Assembly (NCBI GenBank): GCA_964019655.1
Contig: CAXHTR010000009.1
Span: 1-64,000 of the forward strand
Direction: 5' to 3'
Source: Perkinsela sp. pyNocScin1
Taxonomy: Eukaryota; Euglenozoa; Kinetoplastea; Prokinetoplastida; Perkinselidae
DNA length: 64,000 nucleotides
The notes under the pieces are model-generated. The model saw nothing but the letters and a program-made list of their open reading frames with translations. It ran no database searches and was not told where the DNA came from. The stretch's first letter is position 1. The number at the start of each line of letters is the position of its first letter. The translations under genes were made by a program, and so were the position numbers. Shown here piece by piece: positions 28,101 through 35,724 of the stretch.

Positions 28101-29813
28101 AATGTCGCACGCTACCGTGCACATTGTATAGAAAATGAGCTGGTCAGTGCGCAGAAATTTATAGAGTGGTGACACGGGCTGGGCACTACCATATGAGAGA
28201 AAAATGTGGGCGTATGCCATGATATGATATGTGAGGTACAGTACCCCAAAGGCTCCGCGACTGTGCACGGATCGCGCGCATGAAAAGAGGATAATTGCGT
28301 GGGCAATCCGAATGGCTGTTGATGTCATAGCTTTCGGCGGTGGAGTCTGCGACTCGCTAACCTCATCATACAAGTATTTTTTCAAGCACGAAAGTGCGAA
28401 GGCGCACAGCTGCACTGCGTGCAGCAGAAGCACATACCTATCTGCGTGGTCAGCAGGGCCAATGCCGAGTAGACCGAAGAAGGCACGGCTTCGCTGCAGC
28501 GCGGCGTAGCAGTACGCATCCGCTTTGATCGAAGCGAGCGAGATAGCGACTTGGTGAGCGATGAGGGCCATGGTCATAGCACCGAGCACCCACGCATCGA
28601 ACAGCACAGGTGGATTCTTTTTCTGAGTAAATTGGTACGCGAATCGGTGCACTCGCTGCACGCATATTCCGCATACAAGGATAAGTGCGTATGGCCCCTG
28701 GAAGAAGAGGGCCTCGACGAGGATCAGTGTCCAGAATATAGCGTCTGAGAGCTGAAAGACATACTCGATGCAGAGTGCACTCAGCTGGGACACGAAAGAG
28801 GAGTGCGCATGTCGCGCATGCAGACACACAATTTTGTCGACTCCTCGCTGTATCCACTGGTAGAATTTAGCTCGGAGTCTGGCAAACGCCTGGGCTGGAG
28901 TTTCATAGATGGTGCGCAGTGTGGGGATGTCTTGGACGACCTTTTCAGCAATCTGCACATTACTCGAGCATATCTGCGCGAAAAATTGCAGAACTTCCAC
29001 AGTTTGGGTACGACTTTGCAGCTGATGCGCTGCGATGCAAGCATACACACAGAATCGGGCGAGAGGCTGGTAACATGCGTGCACGCCTGCCAGGCCACAG
29101 CACAGGCTTTCCTGGATCCATAAAGGCAACTGCGCACAAGCACTCGGCGGTAGGCATGTGGCCACCGACTTCATAGTGTATGTGAGCAGGAGCACAAGGG
29201 CCTCGTATCGGATGCGGTGCAGCCGCTGGTATCGGGGCTGGTCATGCTCGAAACGGTCCCCAGAGTACACGAGCGCGCATATGTTCCCGCAGAACAGCAG
29301 CATGCACCCGAGCGCAAAGGCGCTTTTGTCCACGATGGCACACACTAGGGCAATGAACGGAAATGCAGTCAGTGCAGCGATGGAAAGCGTTTGTCCAGTT
29401 ATCTGGATGTAGGGCGTGATGAGGACCGGTCGCTGCAGCACGTACAGCGCGATCGGCCAGATTAAGATACAGAGGTAAACGGTTACCTGAAAAGCGTTTG
29501 CAGCGATGGACTCGACTGCGAGGAGACTTCGGGCATGACTCAGGGGTAGCGCAGGCGGTGTACACACAGCCATGAGACCCCCGACCATGCCAAAAAATGA
29601 GAGAGCAGACGTGAGTATTGCATGCGCGGGCACAACACCTGGGTAGCCCAATTGCACAAAATATGGCGGATCCATGTAGCCCCAGACGAACGACACCCCG
29701 AGGTGGGTTGCGTTTATCGGCGCCGGGGCCACAGCTGTGAGCGCAATAAGGAGAATACTGAGCACGGGGATACCAGGTCGGTGCGAGTCCCTGCTATTCA
29801 CACACGTCAGCAT
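22104..29813 (-). CDS. Piezo-type mechanosensitive ion channel
   Basis: About 2,569 residues from the first in-frame ATG (29813). Piezo proteins trimerise into mechanically gated cation channels. The protein has dozens of hydrophobic segments in repeating groups over its first ~2,000 residues, as the blade repeats require. The conserved PFFFELKNYLDWLCTATSL...WFRLEDIYHALF block (plus coordinates about 23,590-23,700) matches the Piezo PFEW-type signature before the beam and anchor. A hydrophobic anchor helix (TGGVIFMFLIAALFFPLFYF) then precedes a soluble cap region of ~370 residues. The C-terminus has a last span (SSIIALYTTVIIVIGRLL) and ends with a basic tail. The pyrimidine tract and CAG at about 29857 give a probable splice acceptor. 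Two tiny upstream ORFs follow that acceptor. Length equals animal and plant Piezo. Codons are C/G-ending in the C-terminal half and less biased in the N-terminal third. Confidence 0.88.
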   Translation of the reverse strand: MLTCVNSRDSHRPGIPVLSILLIALTAVAPAPINATHLGVSFVWGYMDPPYFVQLGYPGVVPAHAILTSALSFFGMVGGLMAVCTPPALPLSHARSLLAVESIAANAFQVTVYLCILIWPIALYVLQRPVLITPYIQITGQTLSIAALTAFPFIALVCAIVDKSAFALGCMLLFCGNICALVYSGDRFEHDQPRYQRLHRIRYEALVLLLTYTMKSVATCLPPSACAQLPLWIQESLCCGLAGVHACYQPLARFCVYACIAAHQLQSRTQTVEVLQFFAQICSSNVQIAEKVVQDIPTLRTIYETPAQAFARLRAKFYQWIQRGVDKIVCLHARHAHSSFVSQLSALCIEYVFQLSDAIFWTLILVEALFFQGPYALILVCGICVQRVHRFAYQFTQKKNPPVLFDAWVLGAMTMALIAHQVAISLASIKADAYCYAALQRSRAFFGLLGIGPADHADRYVLLLHAVQLCAFALSCLKKYLYDEVSESQTPPPKAMTSTAIRIAHAIILFSCARSVHSRGAFGVLYLTYHIMAYAHIFLSYGSAQPVSPLYKFLRTDQLIFYTMCTVACDIVLRAILVVFSPFYYDLEGNAMQRAHLLIYGARIDAGVTAFPLARCLPQLAFMSLVIALVLVPRLKTIALPTNVHAVLPKKTLAFALYVICILALPITVVSIIFFIGIAATAPFFIARYNPYVATKPIEQVVADQQRVSWRLKALIFTNIAILVHNYVTGHLTFVKRLIDESPIGSLTTSACNSIGFHQYAAPNGTCTFIVYAVTALNLLLVCILAARETPRSAQSHTQKHMHVFLRWCAAEKGGDTTLARAKRIIHLVLQSSAVRIFAHLLLFLLVASAFIAAKSVDAAMYLLIFLLEGPTANLPRYAVVHICTLMAWTLLSGQSGIRADSRLERFLSIGRSLPHSVLVIRESTRWNARFIALKDIFDTQAIRPTVMLRLLDSRVTQHAKAWALGIYLVIFAVTQLMRSYEAAQPHTKFSAAKDPLIKLIPRSLIDLWRTSTNLKIILSYAWILAVALYHRRSALGLWYVALWVTLVCHNHMASHSDAPGKHEFLCLRKTVHTVICRVNALVLAIVTVSVCMDVDLHLRNTLVNSYSLRAHGHVASACAACQWKTYLMQPGGLRNLCAVALNYVLISAFLRDLKSMYSNAQDTSPLAIFRSQQGPINALLLCAQKTEVSHNFAQFLLRGRAIRPSTDALRLYRYATVGYLGTAVFAHLMLTKRFTFIICYRISVLVFIIHTPFFQKIQRMQYLIEVLYIPSIVAWFLSLVPSVHLYFLANDDRVQSIGRAIGVFHSLNSSAAQLAKHVDNDRCNVDMAPFFWYALIVSYFAIERLVYSKRDFFAILDIEFQRARDRKLQSQRLKERIECMEAQTSQMFTKEHNLGTEILFHLKRHFSEADGQQARQRPYAQAALESSTTDDQAIDALPPAESQHTDAEISIWKQALFKCGEIFLKQQKESIYALQVVDQGDRAASAVQSQSTTDSAQPMPNALHRLKQSIKRWSAMVGAARQELQRFAGCSTAAIRSTCAPVPLLFAALYELLRSLIVHTDILVAATSLFYFVSSPSLFSLGLSVSVLCYGLCSYPFAGVLYWRFLQWFSFGLLVVKVLYYICGRTNLWGTISIENDLPAIHSFIVSNSYFYKFYIPHFYDPTALNSNFHVLMKNYSFFVGNTYSLWDLLIFLSISLHIYTSGRYMGCYEALHLQSSLERFYVIASKAQARASLRADRSAWRRRHFASSKSIAICVVRRIEAIGRRIYASVASILQRGAAKYRRPVDLQKRLHDGQSYAKRLYRGLARAKSDHFIASLGLRKNSSLFADGKHKASVMTGIVKDYYTYYFLCDFVAFILFVPSYYRLSGQTRGSLLNSVNDNLLPGTIVISSLFAVSVFILDRVLYLKKNFVGKYALQFTLCMIYLSTYFYWYTHQITIPPAFPVLAGTLLLIKGSYFIFSALQLRFFEFPQIRRKSKTARPRASTYAENAQIEIHSEDPSKSSALPFIGTFFDRSQYHKDFLTHRQDRVAYVSYMVFWSIPFFFELKNYLDWLCTATSLRIYQWFRLEDIYHALFIRKIELADIKTFHRQRGGRYSFPLRRKILTGGVIFMFLIAALFFPLFYFSTFNPNLSANEVTRSRMALSFGGGPIENTFFCGNSEANHWFDPADFGPIGSGLGAKRSYPGMKIEPLRQEDISSMVSHFPLLYNNYYDVNYQALKSAQRITFPRCSATPWKISPHALDIMLRRWGAGKGGDVLLQAEVERKYGKGRRNAEAPEDGPGDTGKVMKFTRSYQMNALEQRRLSAALQDWQRCLVGTNRSSAEGMRQPSADTLRKCQAQAAVQFQLQYLYTPFTLNTPNRVYPLPEADDFYARYFGHARKPNDFIGNEAAQAVEMSHIRDVVVSCNATMYPTVDPLTSSYVSLYWCLDCEDIVEKVRQAGKARSAAPPGAGVRALARSLYFIVFSDKIPTSIHYLTNNSSIIALYTTVIIVIGRLLRGITTGSNYKLVIAEISNTKPLEDIMNCVYLARKNKEFKLENDLYNELMDLMRDPGRLFKQTGRLRSIHDKN

Positions 29814-29841
29814 CGGGGCGAGCGAATCATCGGATAAACAT
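29807..29841 (-). promoter_or_regulatory. Two short upstream ORFs at the Piezo start
   Basis: Downstream of the putative acceptor at 29857 the first ATG (29841) opens a 4-codon ORF ending in TGA at 29827. The next ATG (29830) opens a 7-codon ORF whose TGA (29807-29809) lies just past the Piezo ATG at 29813 in another frame. Overlapping uORFs usually lower initiation at the main start. Confidence 0.45.
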
Positions 29842-29856
29842 GGGACAGATCGAAAA

Positions 29857-29872
29857 CTGCGAAAAGAAGCAA
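29857..29872 (-). promoter_or_regulatory. Putative trans-splice acceptor of the Piezo gene
   Basis: Minus strand reads TTGCTTCTTTTCGCAG, a pyrimidine tract ending in CAG, 44 bases before the Piezo ATG. This is the form expected of a spliced-leader acceptor. Confidence 0.5.
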
Positions 29873-29950
29873 TATTTAGAAGTTTTTTCGTATTCGCAGC
29901 CCAAAGGACCGAACAGCAATGGAAGTTAACTTTTTGTATGTGCAACGGAT

Positions 29951-32029
29951 TCAGAGAAGCTTTCGGCGCGGTGCGCTTCGGCCCTGGTAGTGCGCCATGA
30001 CAGTCTTCGCCTTTTCAACAATCTTCTCGACGGTGATGCCCAGGGCTTTGTAGCAGTCTTTCTGCGAGGCACTGCATCCGAACGAGTCGACGCAGACCGC
30101 TGCGTGGGCAAACTCACCCCAGCTCTGCGACGTCCACGCCTCGACAGCGAGGACCGGAACGCCCTCTGGGAGGACAGCGCTCATGTACTCGTCGGGCTGC
30201 TTTTTGAAGAGGTCAATACACGGCATCGACACGACGCGGATCGCAAGCGATGGGTTCTCCTCGGTGAGCTTCTCAACCGTTTCAATGCACATGTGGACCT
30301 CAGAGCCAGTGGACAGGAGCACAAGCGCTGGTGCGCCGGCCCCAGCGGAGTGGAGCGTGTAGCCCCCTCTCGCGACGCCTTCACTCACAGCTGCATCAGA
30401 TACACTGCTCGGGATGCACGGGAGCGACTGGCGGGAGAGGCAGAGCACGGATGGCGTGCGGCGGTGGGCCAGGGCGATCTTCCAGCACTCCATTGTCTCT
30501 CTGACGTCTGCCGGCCGGAAGAGCAGGAGGTTCGGCATTGCCCGCAGGACCGCCGCGATTTCCGTCGGCTGGTGCGTCGGGCCGTCCTCGCCGAGCCCGA
30601 TGCTGTCGTGCGTGGCCACGTAAATGACGCCGAGGTGCGACAGAGCAGAGAGGCGGACTGCGCCAAGACAATAGCCGAGGAAGTTCAGGAACGTCCCGCA
30701 GTAGGGGATAAGGCCGCCGTGCGCGACGATGCCGTTCGCCACGCCGGCCATCGCGTGCTCGCGCACGCCGTAGTGGATGTAGCGGCCGTGCGGGGTGCTG
30801 CGCTGGAACGAGCACTTCTTCTGGTCGGCGACGATCGTGAGGTTCGAGCACGAGAGGTCCGCGCTGCCGCCGATGAGGCACGGGATCGCGTCAAAGAGCT
30901 GCTCGAGCGCCATCTCGCTCGCCTTTCGCGTCGCCATCGCCTTGCAGAGCGCTTCGGTCATTTTCGGCATGCCCTGTGGGTCGAATACGCCGCTTTCTGC
31001 AGCGAAAACGAACTGGAAGTGTTTTGCTTCTGGGAGGTCATTTTGAGCAAAGAGAGACGTGTAGCGCTCGAGCAGAGCGTTCCACTGCTCGCGCTGCTCG
31101 CCACCCCTGGCCGAGGCGCGGAGGTACGGGATGTACGCGTCTTCCGGCACAGCGAAGGGGCCAGTGGTGATGCCAAACTTTGCTTTGAGCGCCTTGACGC
31201 CCTCGACGCCGAGTGGGGCGCCGTGCGCGCTGGCCGATCCAGCGCACTGCGATCCGTAGCCGATCGTTGTGTTCAGAATGACGAACTTTGGCTTGCCATT
31301 GCGGGAAGCCTTCGCCGCGGCGAGGACCTCGCCGATTCGCTCGTAGTCGCTATCGCCGTTCGCTATGGTATACACATCGAAGCCCAACGCGGTGTATTTC
31401 TCGAGGGTCCGCTCGGTGAACGCGAGGGAAGTCGGCCCGTCGATCGATATCTTGTTGTCGTCGTAGATGACGATGAGCTTCTCGAGGCCGAGGTGCCCGG
31501 CCGTCGAGAGCGCCTCCTGGCCGATGCCCTCCATGAGGCAGCCGTCGCCGCAGAACACGAAGGTGTGGTGGTCGATGAGCTTGGCCTCGCCTTCAATGTT
31601 CAGCCGCGCGGCGAGGTGGGCTTCAGCGATGGCCATGCCAACCGCGTTCGCCAAGCCCTGCCCGAGTGGGCCTGTTGTCACCTCGACGCCGTCGGTGACG
31701 CCGAGCTCTGGGTGCCCCGGCGTGCAGCTCCCAAGCTGTCGAAACTTGGCGAGCTGTTCGATCGTCAGCTGCTTGTAGCCGCACATGTGGAGCAGTGCGT
31801 ACAGGAGGGTGCAGCCGTGGCCGTTCGAGAGAACGAATCTATCGCGGTCGAACCACGTCGGGTAGAGCGCGTCGAACTTGAGGAAGGAAGTGAAGAGCGT
31901 ATAGGCGCACGGGGCCATGCCGAGGGGCATGCCCGGGTGGCCGGAGTTCGCTGCCTGGACGCAGTCGACGGCGAGTGCGCGGAGGTGGTTGACGTAGTAG
32001 TCGGTGCTATTCGTGTCAGGAGCGCTCAT
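29951..32029 (-). CDS. Transketolase
   Basis: 692 residues from the ATG at 32029. This thiamine-diphosphate enzyme of the pentose phosphate pathway moves two-carbon units between sugar phosphates. Key blocks: LRALAVDCVQAANSGHPGMPLGMAP (substrate and cofactor His/Gly), LSNGHGCTLLYALLHM, the ThDP motif GDGCLMEGIGQEA...YDDNKISIDG, and the pyrimidine domain with FGxReHaM-type YGVREHAMAGVANG and THDSIGLGEDGPTHQP. The C-terminal domain includes LLSTGSEVHMCIE. The last residues, RRKLL, are not a canonical PTS1, whereas trypanosomatid transketolases carry SKL-like ends. A run of nine T followed by CAG about 22 bases upstream of the ATG is a strong acceptor candidate. Confidence 0.97.
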   Translation of the reverse strand: MSAPDTNSTDYYVNHLRALAVDCVQAANSGHPGMPLGMAPCAYTLFTSFLKFDALYPTWFDRDRFVLSNGHGCTLLYALLHMCGYKQLTIEQLAKFRQLGSCTPGHPELGVTDGVEVTTGPLGQGLANAVGMAIAEAHLAARLNIEGEAKLIDHHTFVFCGDGCLMEGIGQEALSTAGHLGLEKLIVIYDDNKISIDGPTSLAFTERTLEKYTALGFDVYTIANGDSDYERIGEVLAAAKASRNGKPKFVILNTTIGYGSQCAGSASAHGAPLGVEGVKALKAKFGITTGPFAVPEDAYIPYLRASARGGEQREQWNALLERYTSLFAQNDLPEAKHFQFVFAAESGVFDPQGMPKMTEALCKAMATRKASEMALEQLFDAIPCLIGGSADLSCSNLTIVADQKKCSFQRSTPHGRYIHYGVREHAMAGVANGIVAHGGLIPYCGTFLNFLGYCLGAVRLSALSHLGVIYVATHDSIGLGEDGPTHQPTEIAAVLRAMPNLLLFRPADVRETMECWKIALAHRRTPSVLCLSRQSLPCIPSSVSDAAVSEGVARGGYTLHSAGAGAPALVLLSTGSEVHMCIETVEKLTEENPSLAIRVVSMPCIDLFKKQPDEYMSAVLPEGVPVLAVEAWTSQSWGEFAHAAVCVDSFGCSASQKDCYKALGITVEKIVEKAKTVMAHYQGRSAPRRKLL

Positions 32030-32049
32030 TTGAGAAGAATAAAATTGAG

Positions 32050-32060
32050 CTGAAAAAAAA
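32050..32060 (-). promoter_or_regulatory. Putative trans-splice acceptor of transketolase
   Basis: Minus strand TTTTTTTTTCAG lies about 20 bases before the transketolase ATG. It is the clearest pyrimidine-AG acceptor in the cluster. Confidence 0.55.
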
Positions 32061-32234
32061 AGCGTCCTGCTCGTGCTCAGAATGCGTATTGTACTTTTAC
32101 ACGGGAAGTGCATTGTCCAAATTTGCAAAGAATTTTCCTTTCCTGAGAATTCTGCGCAAAGCATGCAAGTGAGCCTTGCTTCACTTCCCCACAGCCTTCC
32201 CATTTCATTCACAAGTCACTTTTACTCAAACTCT

Positions 32235-33656
32235 CTATGTGTGTACGTACAGCTCTGTTGCGTACTTTGCAGAGCTTTTTCGATGACCGAGGCTCGCAAG
32301 CATATTCTCATACAAATCGAATTTCGTGTCTAAATCTGCGCACTCTTGTATCTCCTGAGGACACGCAAAGAGCTGCACGGACCCTTCCCTGGCCGCTGCT
32401 AGTGGGGCAACAGCTTCTTCGAAATGCTGGTGAAGGGCTGTGATTTGCTCAGTCGCACGCTTTATTTCTTCCATCGCTGCTGTATCGCTCTTCATCTCAG
32501 CAGCGATTTTGGCCGACCTGTCGCGTATCGCAGCGACAAAGGCAGTCGTTTTGTCCATGTGCTCGCGTATCGCATCGGATCGGCGTGCCATGCTCGTCGA
32601 AATCTCTATGAGCTCGTCAGTGAGCTCCTTGGTGCTAGTAAAGTCAAGCTCGAGGTCGTCCATGTGATTCGCAGCGGTCTTGTACGTCTCCAGTCGCTCC
32701 TGTAGTTCTTGATTGTCGTCGAGTCGCACAATTGTATCCACAGACGGAATGATAAGTCTGCGAGCTTCTTCTACTTGGTCACACAGAGCCATCGACTCCC
32801 CTATATCTTCTGGCACATCCTCTATGCGTGCATTGCGAAAGGCAGAAACGATTGGCGTCTCGATCGGCTCTGGCTGGTTTTCCATCTCTTCCGCGTCGTC
32901 GGTGGGCATTTCAGCGTCTACCTCGACATGTACACTTTCAGCGGCAGTTTCCTCGCACAGCACACGAAGCTGTGCCGCAATCGCTTGCATTTCAGCAGCT
33001 GTGTGCGGGCCACCATCACTTTGAATCTTGTCAGCGAGTTCTGGATACGCTTCGCGCAATGATGCGAGTTTTTCAAAAAAGAGTTCCTCAGCCTTTGCTA
33101 TGCGCTCCGCTGTGCTTTCTCGACGGGCGTAGACTGGCCGCTTGCCGCTCGACGTTACAGGAGCCGACAGGATGTCGACGTGGCTATGCACAGCGAGTTT
33201 GAGCGCTTTTGCCGGGGGCTCAGTTGCCACACTTTCTAAGTGCTTCTCAATCATGTGCTTCGTGAAATCCAAGTAATGCCTCCGCCTGTTCAGCGCCTGG
33301 AGCCCCTGTTCCTCGTTCGAATCGATGAGCGCACTGTATGTCTCTGCGAGCACATCAGTATAACTTTCGAAGAGCGCAGCGAAGCGCTCGGCAGACGACT
33401 GGGATTCCCTGTCACCTTCATCTATGCGCATGCAGACTCCCGAGGTGTCGACTGGGCCAGTCTCTTCTTCAGTGTCACTGCTGGATGCCAGGGACTCCTC
33501 TTGATCTGGTTCCACCTCAAACTGCGCGACCTCCGCTACCAGATCTTTGAGCACAGCATCCACGCGCTCCCGCGCACGATCAAGCTCGCGCAGGAGCACC
33601 TGCCCTACGTCGAGGTCGAGCTGTAGGCGCTCCACCTCCTGCTCAGATGACTCCAT
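32235..33656 (-). CDS. Coiled-coil protein of unknown function
   Basis: 473 residues with a clean ATG (33656). The N-terminal ~45 residues and the C-terminal ~170 residues carry long heptad-like helices (VERLQLDLDVGQVLLRELDRARERV; TKELTDELIEISTSMARRSDAIREHMDKTTAF). An acidic, Ser/Thr-rich linker separates them (EEESLASSSDTEEETG), with further acidic stretches near residue 250. There are no membrane spans or catalytic motifs. Overall it looks like a structural or scaffold component (cytoskeletal, nuclear pore or kinetochore-like), but no family is recognised. Confidence 0.6.
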   Translation of the reverse strand: MESSEQEVERLQLDLDVGQVLLRELDRARERVDAVLKDLVAEVAQFEVEPDQEESLASSSDTEEETGPVDTSGVCMRIDEGDRESQSSAERFAALFESYTDVLAETYSALIDSNEEQGLQALNRRRHYLDFTKHMIEKHLESVATEPPAKALKLAVHSHVDILSAPVTSSGKRPVYARRESTAERIAKAEELFFEKLASLREAYPELADKIQSDGGPHTAAEMQAIAAQLRVLCEETAAESVHVEVDAEMPTDDAEEMENQPEPIETPIVSAFRNARIEDVPEDIGESMALCDQVEEARRLIIPSVDTIVRLDDNQELQERLETYKTAANHMDDLELDFTSTKELTDELIEISTSMARRSDAIREHMDKTTAFVAAIRDRSAKIAAEMKSDTAAMEEIKRATEQITALHQHFEEAVAPLAAAREGSVQLFACPQEIQECADLDTKFDLYENMLASLGHRKSSAKYATELYVHT

Positions 33657-33723
33657 TCGTACTGCTAATAAAAAAAAAACATTGAGTTTTTATACTTTCA
33701 GTAAAACAAAGCCCTTCTTCGCT

Positions 33724-35622
33724 TCAAAACTTCGGAATGAAGTTTGCGGCAAACACAGTGCGAGCGGTGAATGTCTCCGCCTCAGCGGCGTCTCGGAACA
33801 CGCGCTGGGCGTCGTCTCGCACAAATTCCAGAAGGCTGTCCATGCAGTCGAAGGCCTTGATGGGCATCTCCTTCTGCTCTGCGAACATTTCTGCCGCGGC
33901 GTCAAGCAGCACAGTCTCAAAGCAGACAATTGCGTTCACGCGGGCCTGCACAGCTGTGCGAACGACCTGCTCGCGCATCGGCCCGACAAAGGACGCGCTG
34001 ACGCTGACTTTGAGGTCCTTTGAGCCGCACTTGTGCATTTCCCGCATGAGAATACGGACCAAGTGCAGGCTCTTCGTGAGGAGCACGCACCGCCACTCCA
34101 CTGGGGCTGGCTGGCTCGACTCGTGTGGGCTGATCGCACTCGTGGTGCTTTGTTTCTGTAGTGGCCACGCGTTCGGCGTATTTTCCTGTGAATTCCCGAG
34201 CAGATTATCTTGCGATCTCCCATCGATGCTGTCCTGTGGACGACCGGCCGCGTTGCTTTCGCCGTAGCACAGGCGGTGCTCGAGGCTCGTGTCGTCCGTG
34301 ATCTGCCCAAAGTTGCCGACGTGGTGAAAGTGCGTTGGCAGGCCCTTCGGCCGCAGCAGGTGGGTCAGCTTGGGGAAGCGCTGGACGTACCACGCGAGCT
34401 GCGTGCGGAAGGCGGCAGCGCGCTTCGCGAGCTCGCCGCTGTCCATCACGAGGACGTGGGCTCCGACGCTCGGGCAGCCGCTCATGCGTAAGCCAGAGAG
34501 AAACCCCGGGAAGCCGGCGCGCAGACTTGAGACTTTTTCTTCGCGGGCGCTGCGCAGCTCGATGATCTGCCCAAAGTTGAAGTCGGCGAGGAACCACATG
34601 CCGGGGCGCAGCACGCCGTTCCGCACGATGACCTGGCACGCGAACTCGCCTGTCTCCAAGTCTCGAAACGAGCTGACGATGACGGCCTGTGGCTTTTCGG
34701 ATAGTGCTGACTGGGGCGCTCGCACAGCTTTTGGGTATGCAAGGAGTACAATTTGATCGACTGCGTTGCACACTTCATCGGCGCTGAGCGATGGCAAGTA
34801 GAGCAGCGGGCTGGTTTTTACTGCTAGCTGTGCCTTTCCGGGCACATGGCTCCGTATATCGACGCCGATCTTCCGGAGGTCCTGGAGAATTTTGTGCATG
34901 CATGTGCTCGTGTTGTGCGGCGCTTGGCGCTCGTTCGTAACCAAGAATACCATTTTCTTCTTGAGCTCTCGTGCGATCTGGACTGCCTCGCGCGCCTGGT
35001 CGCTGACGCCGGCTTCTAGCGAGAGAACAACGGCGAGAACGTCAGCGACACGGATGCCGTGGAGGCGGGTCTCCGCGCACGACATGTGCCCCGGCGTGTC
35101 GATGACAGTGCAGTGGGACAGCTTACACTGGTACGCATTATCCTTCGGCGGGAACAGTTCGCGAATTTTATCTGTGAGCCCTGCAGGGAGGGAATGCAGC
35201 AGCGTCCGGATGGAATACGCGGACTCATTCATGGCAGACGCAGAGTACCCAAGGGCATGAAAGAGCGCCCGCTTGCCGTGCGCGTCGTGGCCAGTGAGCG
35301 CGACGACGAGCGGCCGGTGCGGAAAGTGGGCAAACTTAGTTGCGTCGACGTACGTGTCGCCCTCAAAGTAGGTGAACTGGGCGCCTCGGAGCTTTAAGGC
35401 TTGCTTCTGCTCCTCGAGCAGCATGTTCTGCGCGAGCTGGAAGGGGATCAGCTGCAGCTTGTCGACTTTGACGCCCTCGCCGGAGAGCCCGCCGTGGCGC
35501 TGCTCGTGGGCGAGCGAGCCGTAGGTGTCCAGATAGAGATAAATTTTCTTCCGCGACCACGCGGAGATCTTTTGAAAATCCTGAACGGTTGTCACCGACT
35601 TTAATCGAACGACTTTTGACAA
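33724..35622 (-). CDS. Mitochondrial translation initiation factor IF-2-like, degenerate G domain
   Basis: About 632 residues. Domain order matches bacterial/mitochondrial IF-2. An N-terminal helical segment includes LQLIPFQLAQNMLLEEQ. The G domain starts HRPLVVALTGHDAHGKRAL (G1, residues about 111-118; canonical GHVDHGKT), with DTPGHMSCAETRLHGIRVADVLAVVLSLEAGVSDQAREAV (G3 intact, 175-179). G4 reads TNER (229-232) where NKID is expected. Beta-barrel and C-terminal domains follow (ETGEFACQVIVRNGVLRPGMWFL; VSASFVGPMREQVVRTAV...CFE). GTP binding is therefore doubtful although the fold is kept. The start is unsettled: the open frame begins with TTG at 35622 and extends upstream to about 35660 (FYLTCKNACFNQPTL) with no in-frame ATG, and the first in-frame ATG is 66 codons in, too late for the N-domain. 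A non-ATG start or a tiny intron is possible. Confidence 0.8.
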   Translation of the reverse strand: MSKVVRLKSVTTVQDFQKISAWSRKKIYLYLDTYGSLAHEQRHGGLSGEGVKVDKLQLIPFQLAQNMLLEEQKQALKLRGAQFTYFEGDTYVDATKFAHFPHRPLVVALTGHDAHGKRALFHALGYSASAMNESAYSIRTLLHSLPAGLTDKIRELFPPKDNAYQCKLSHCTVIDTPGHMSCAETRLHGIRVADVLAVVLSLEAGVSDQAREAVQIARELKKKMVFLVTNERQAPHNTSTCMHKILQDLRKIGVDIRSHVPGKAQLAVKTSPLLYLPSLSADEVCNAVDQIVLLAYPKAVRAPQSALSEKPQAVIVSSFRDLETGEFACQVIVRNGVLRPGMWFLADFNFGQIIELRSAREEKVSSLRAGFPGFLSGLRMSGCPSVGAHVLVMDSGELAKRAAAFRTQLAWYVQRFPKLTHLLRPKGLPTHFHHVGNFGQITDDTSLEHRLCYGESNAAGRPQDSIDGRSQDNLLGNSQENTPNAWPLQKQSTTSAISPHESSQPAPVEWRCVLLTKSLHLVRILMREMHKCGSKDLKVSVSASFVGPMREQVVRTAVQARVNAIVCFETVLLDAAAEMFAEQKEMPIKAFDCMDSLLEFVRDDAQRVFRDAAEAETFTARTVFAANFIPKF

Positions 35623-35724
35623 TGTGGGTTGATTGAAGCATGCATTCTTACAAGTTAGGTAAAATCAACGAACTTTCATAGTTTTACACTTTCAAACTTT
35701 ATGTCAAGTTCTTGACTACACACA

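Noticed and set aside
29951-29965. C-terminal glycosomal/peroxisomal signal on transketolase
   Set aside because: The end RRKLL does not fit the S/A/C-K/R/H-L/M tripeptide; a KLL end is not a reliable PTS1.
29990-32053. 687-codon open frame on the plus strand
   Set aside because: It is antisense to transketolase. C/G-ending codons on the real strand remove stops from the opposite one, and the product is Arg/Val/Leu-rich with no motif.
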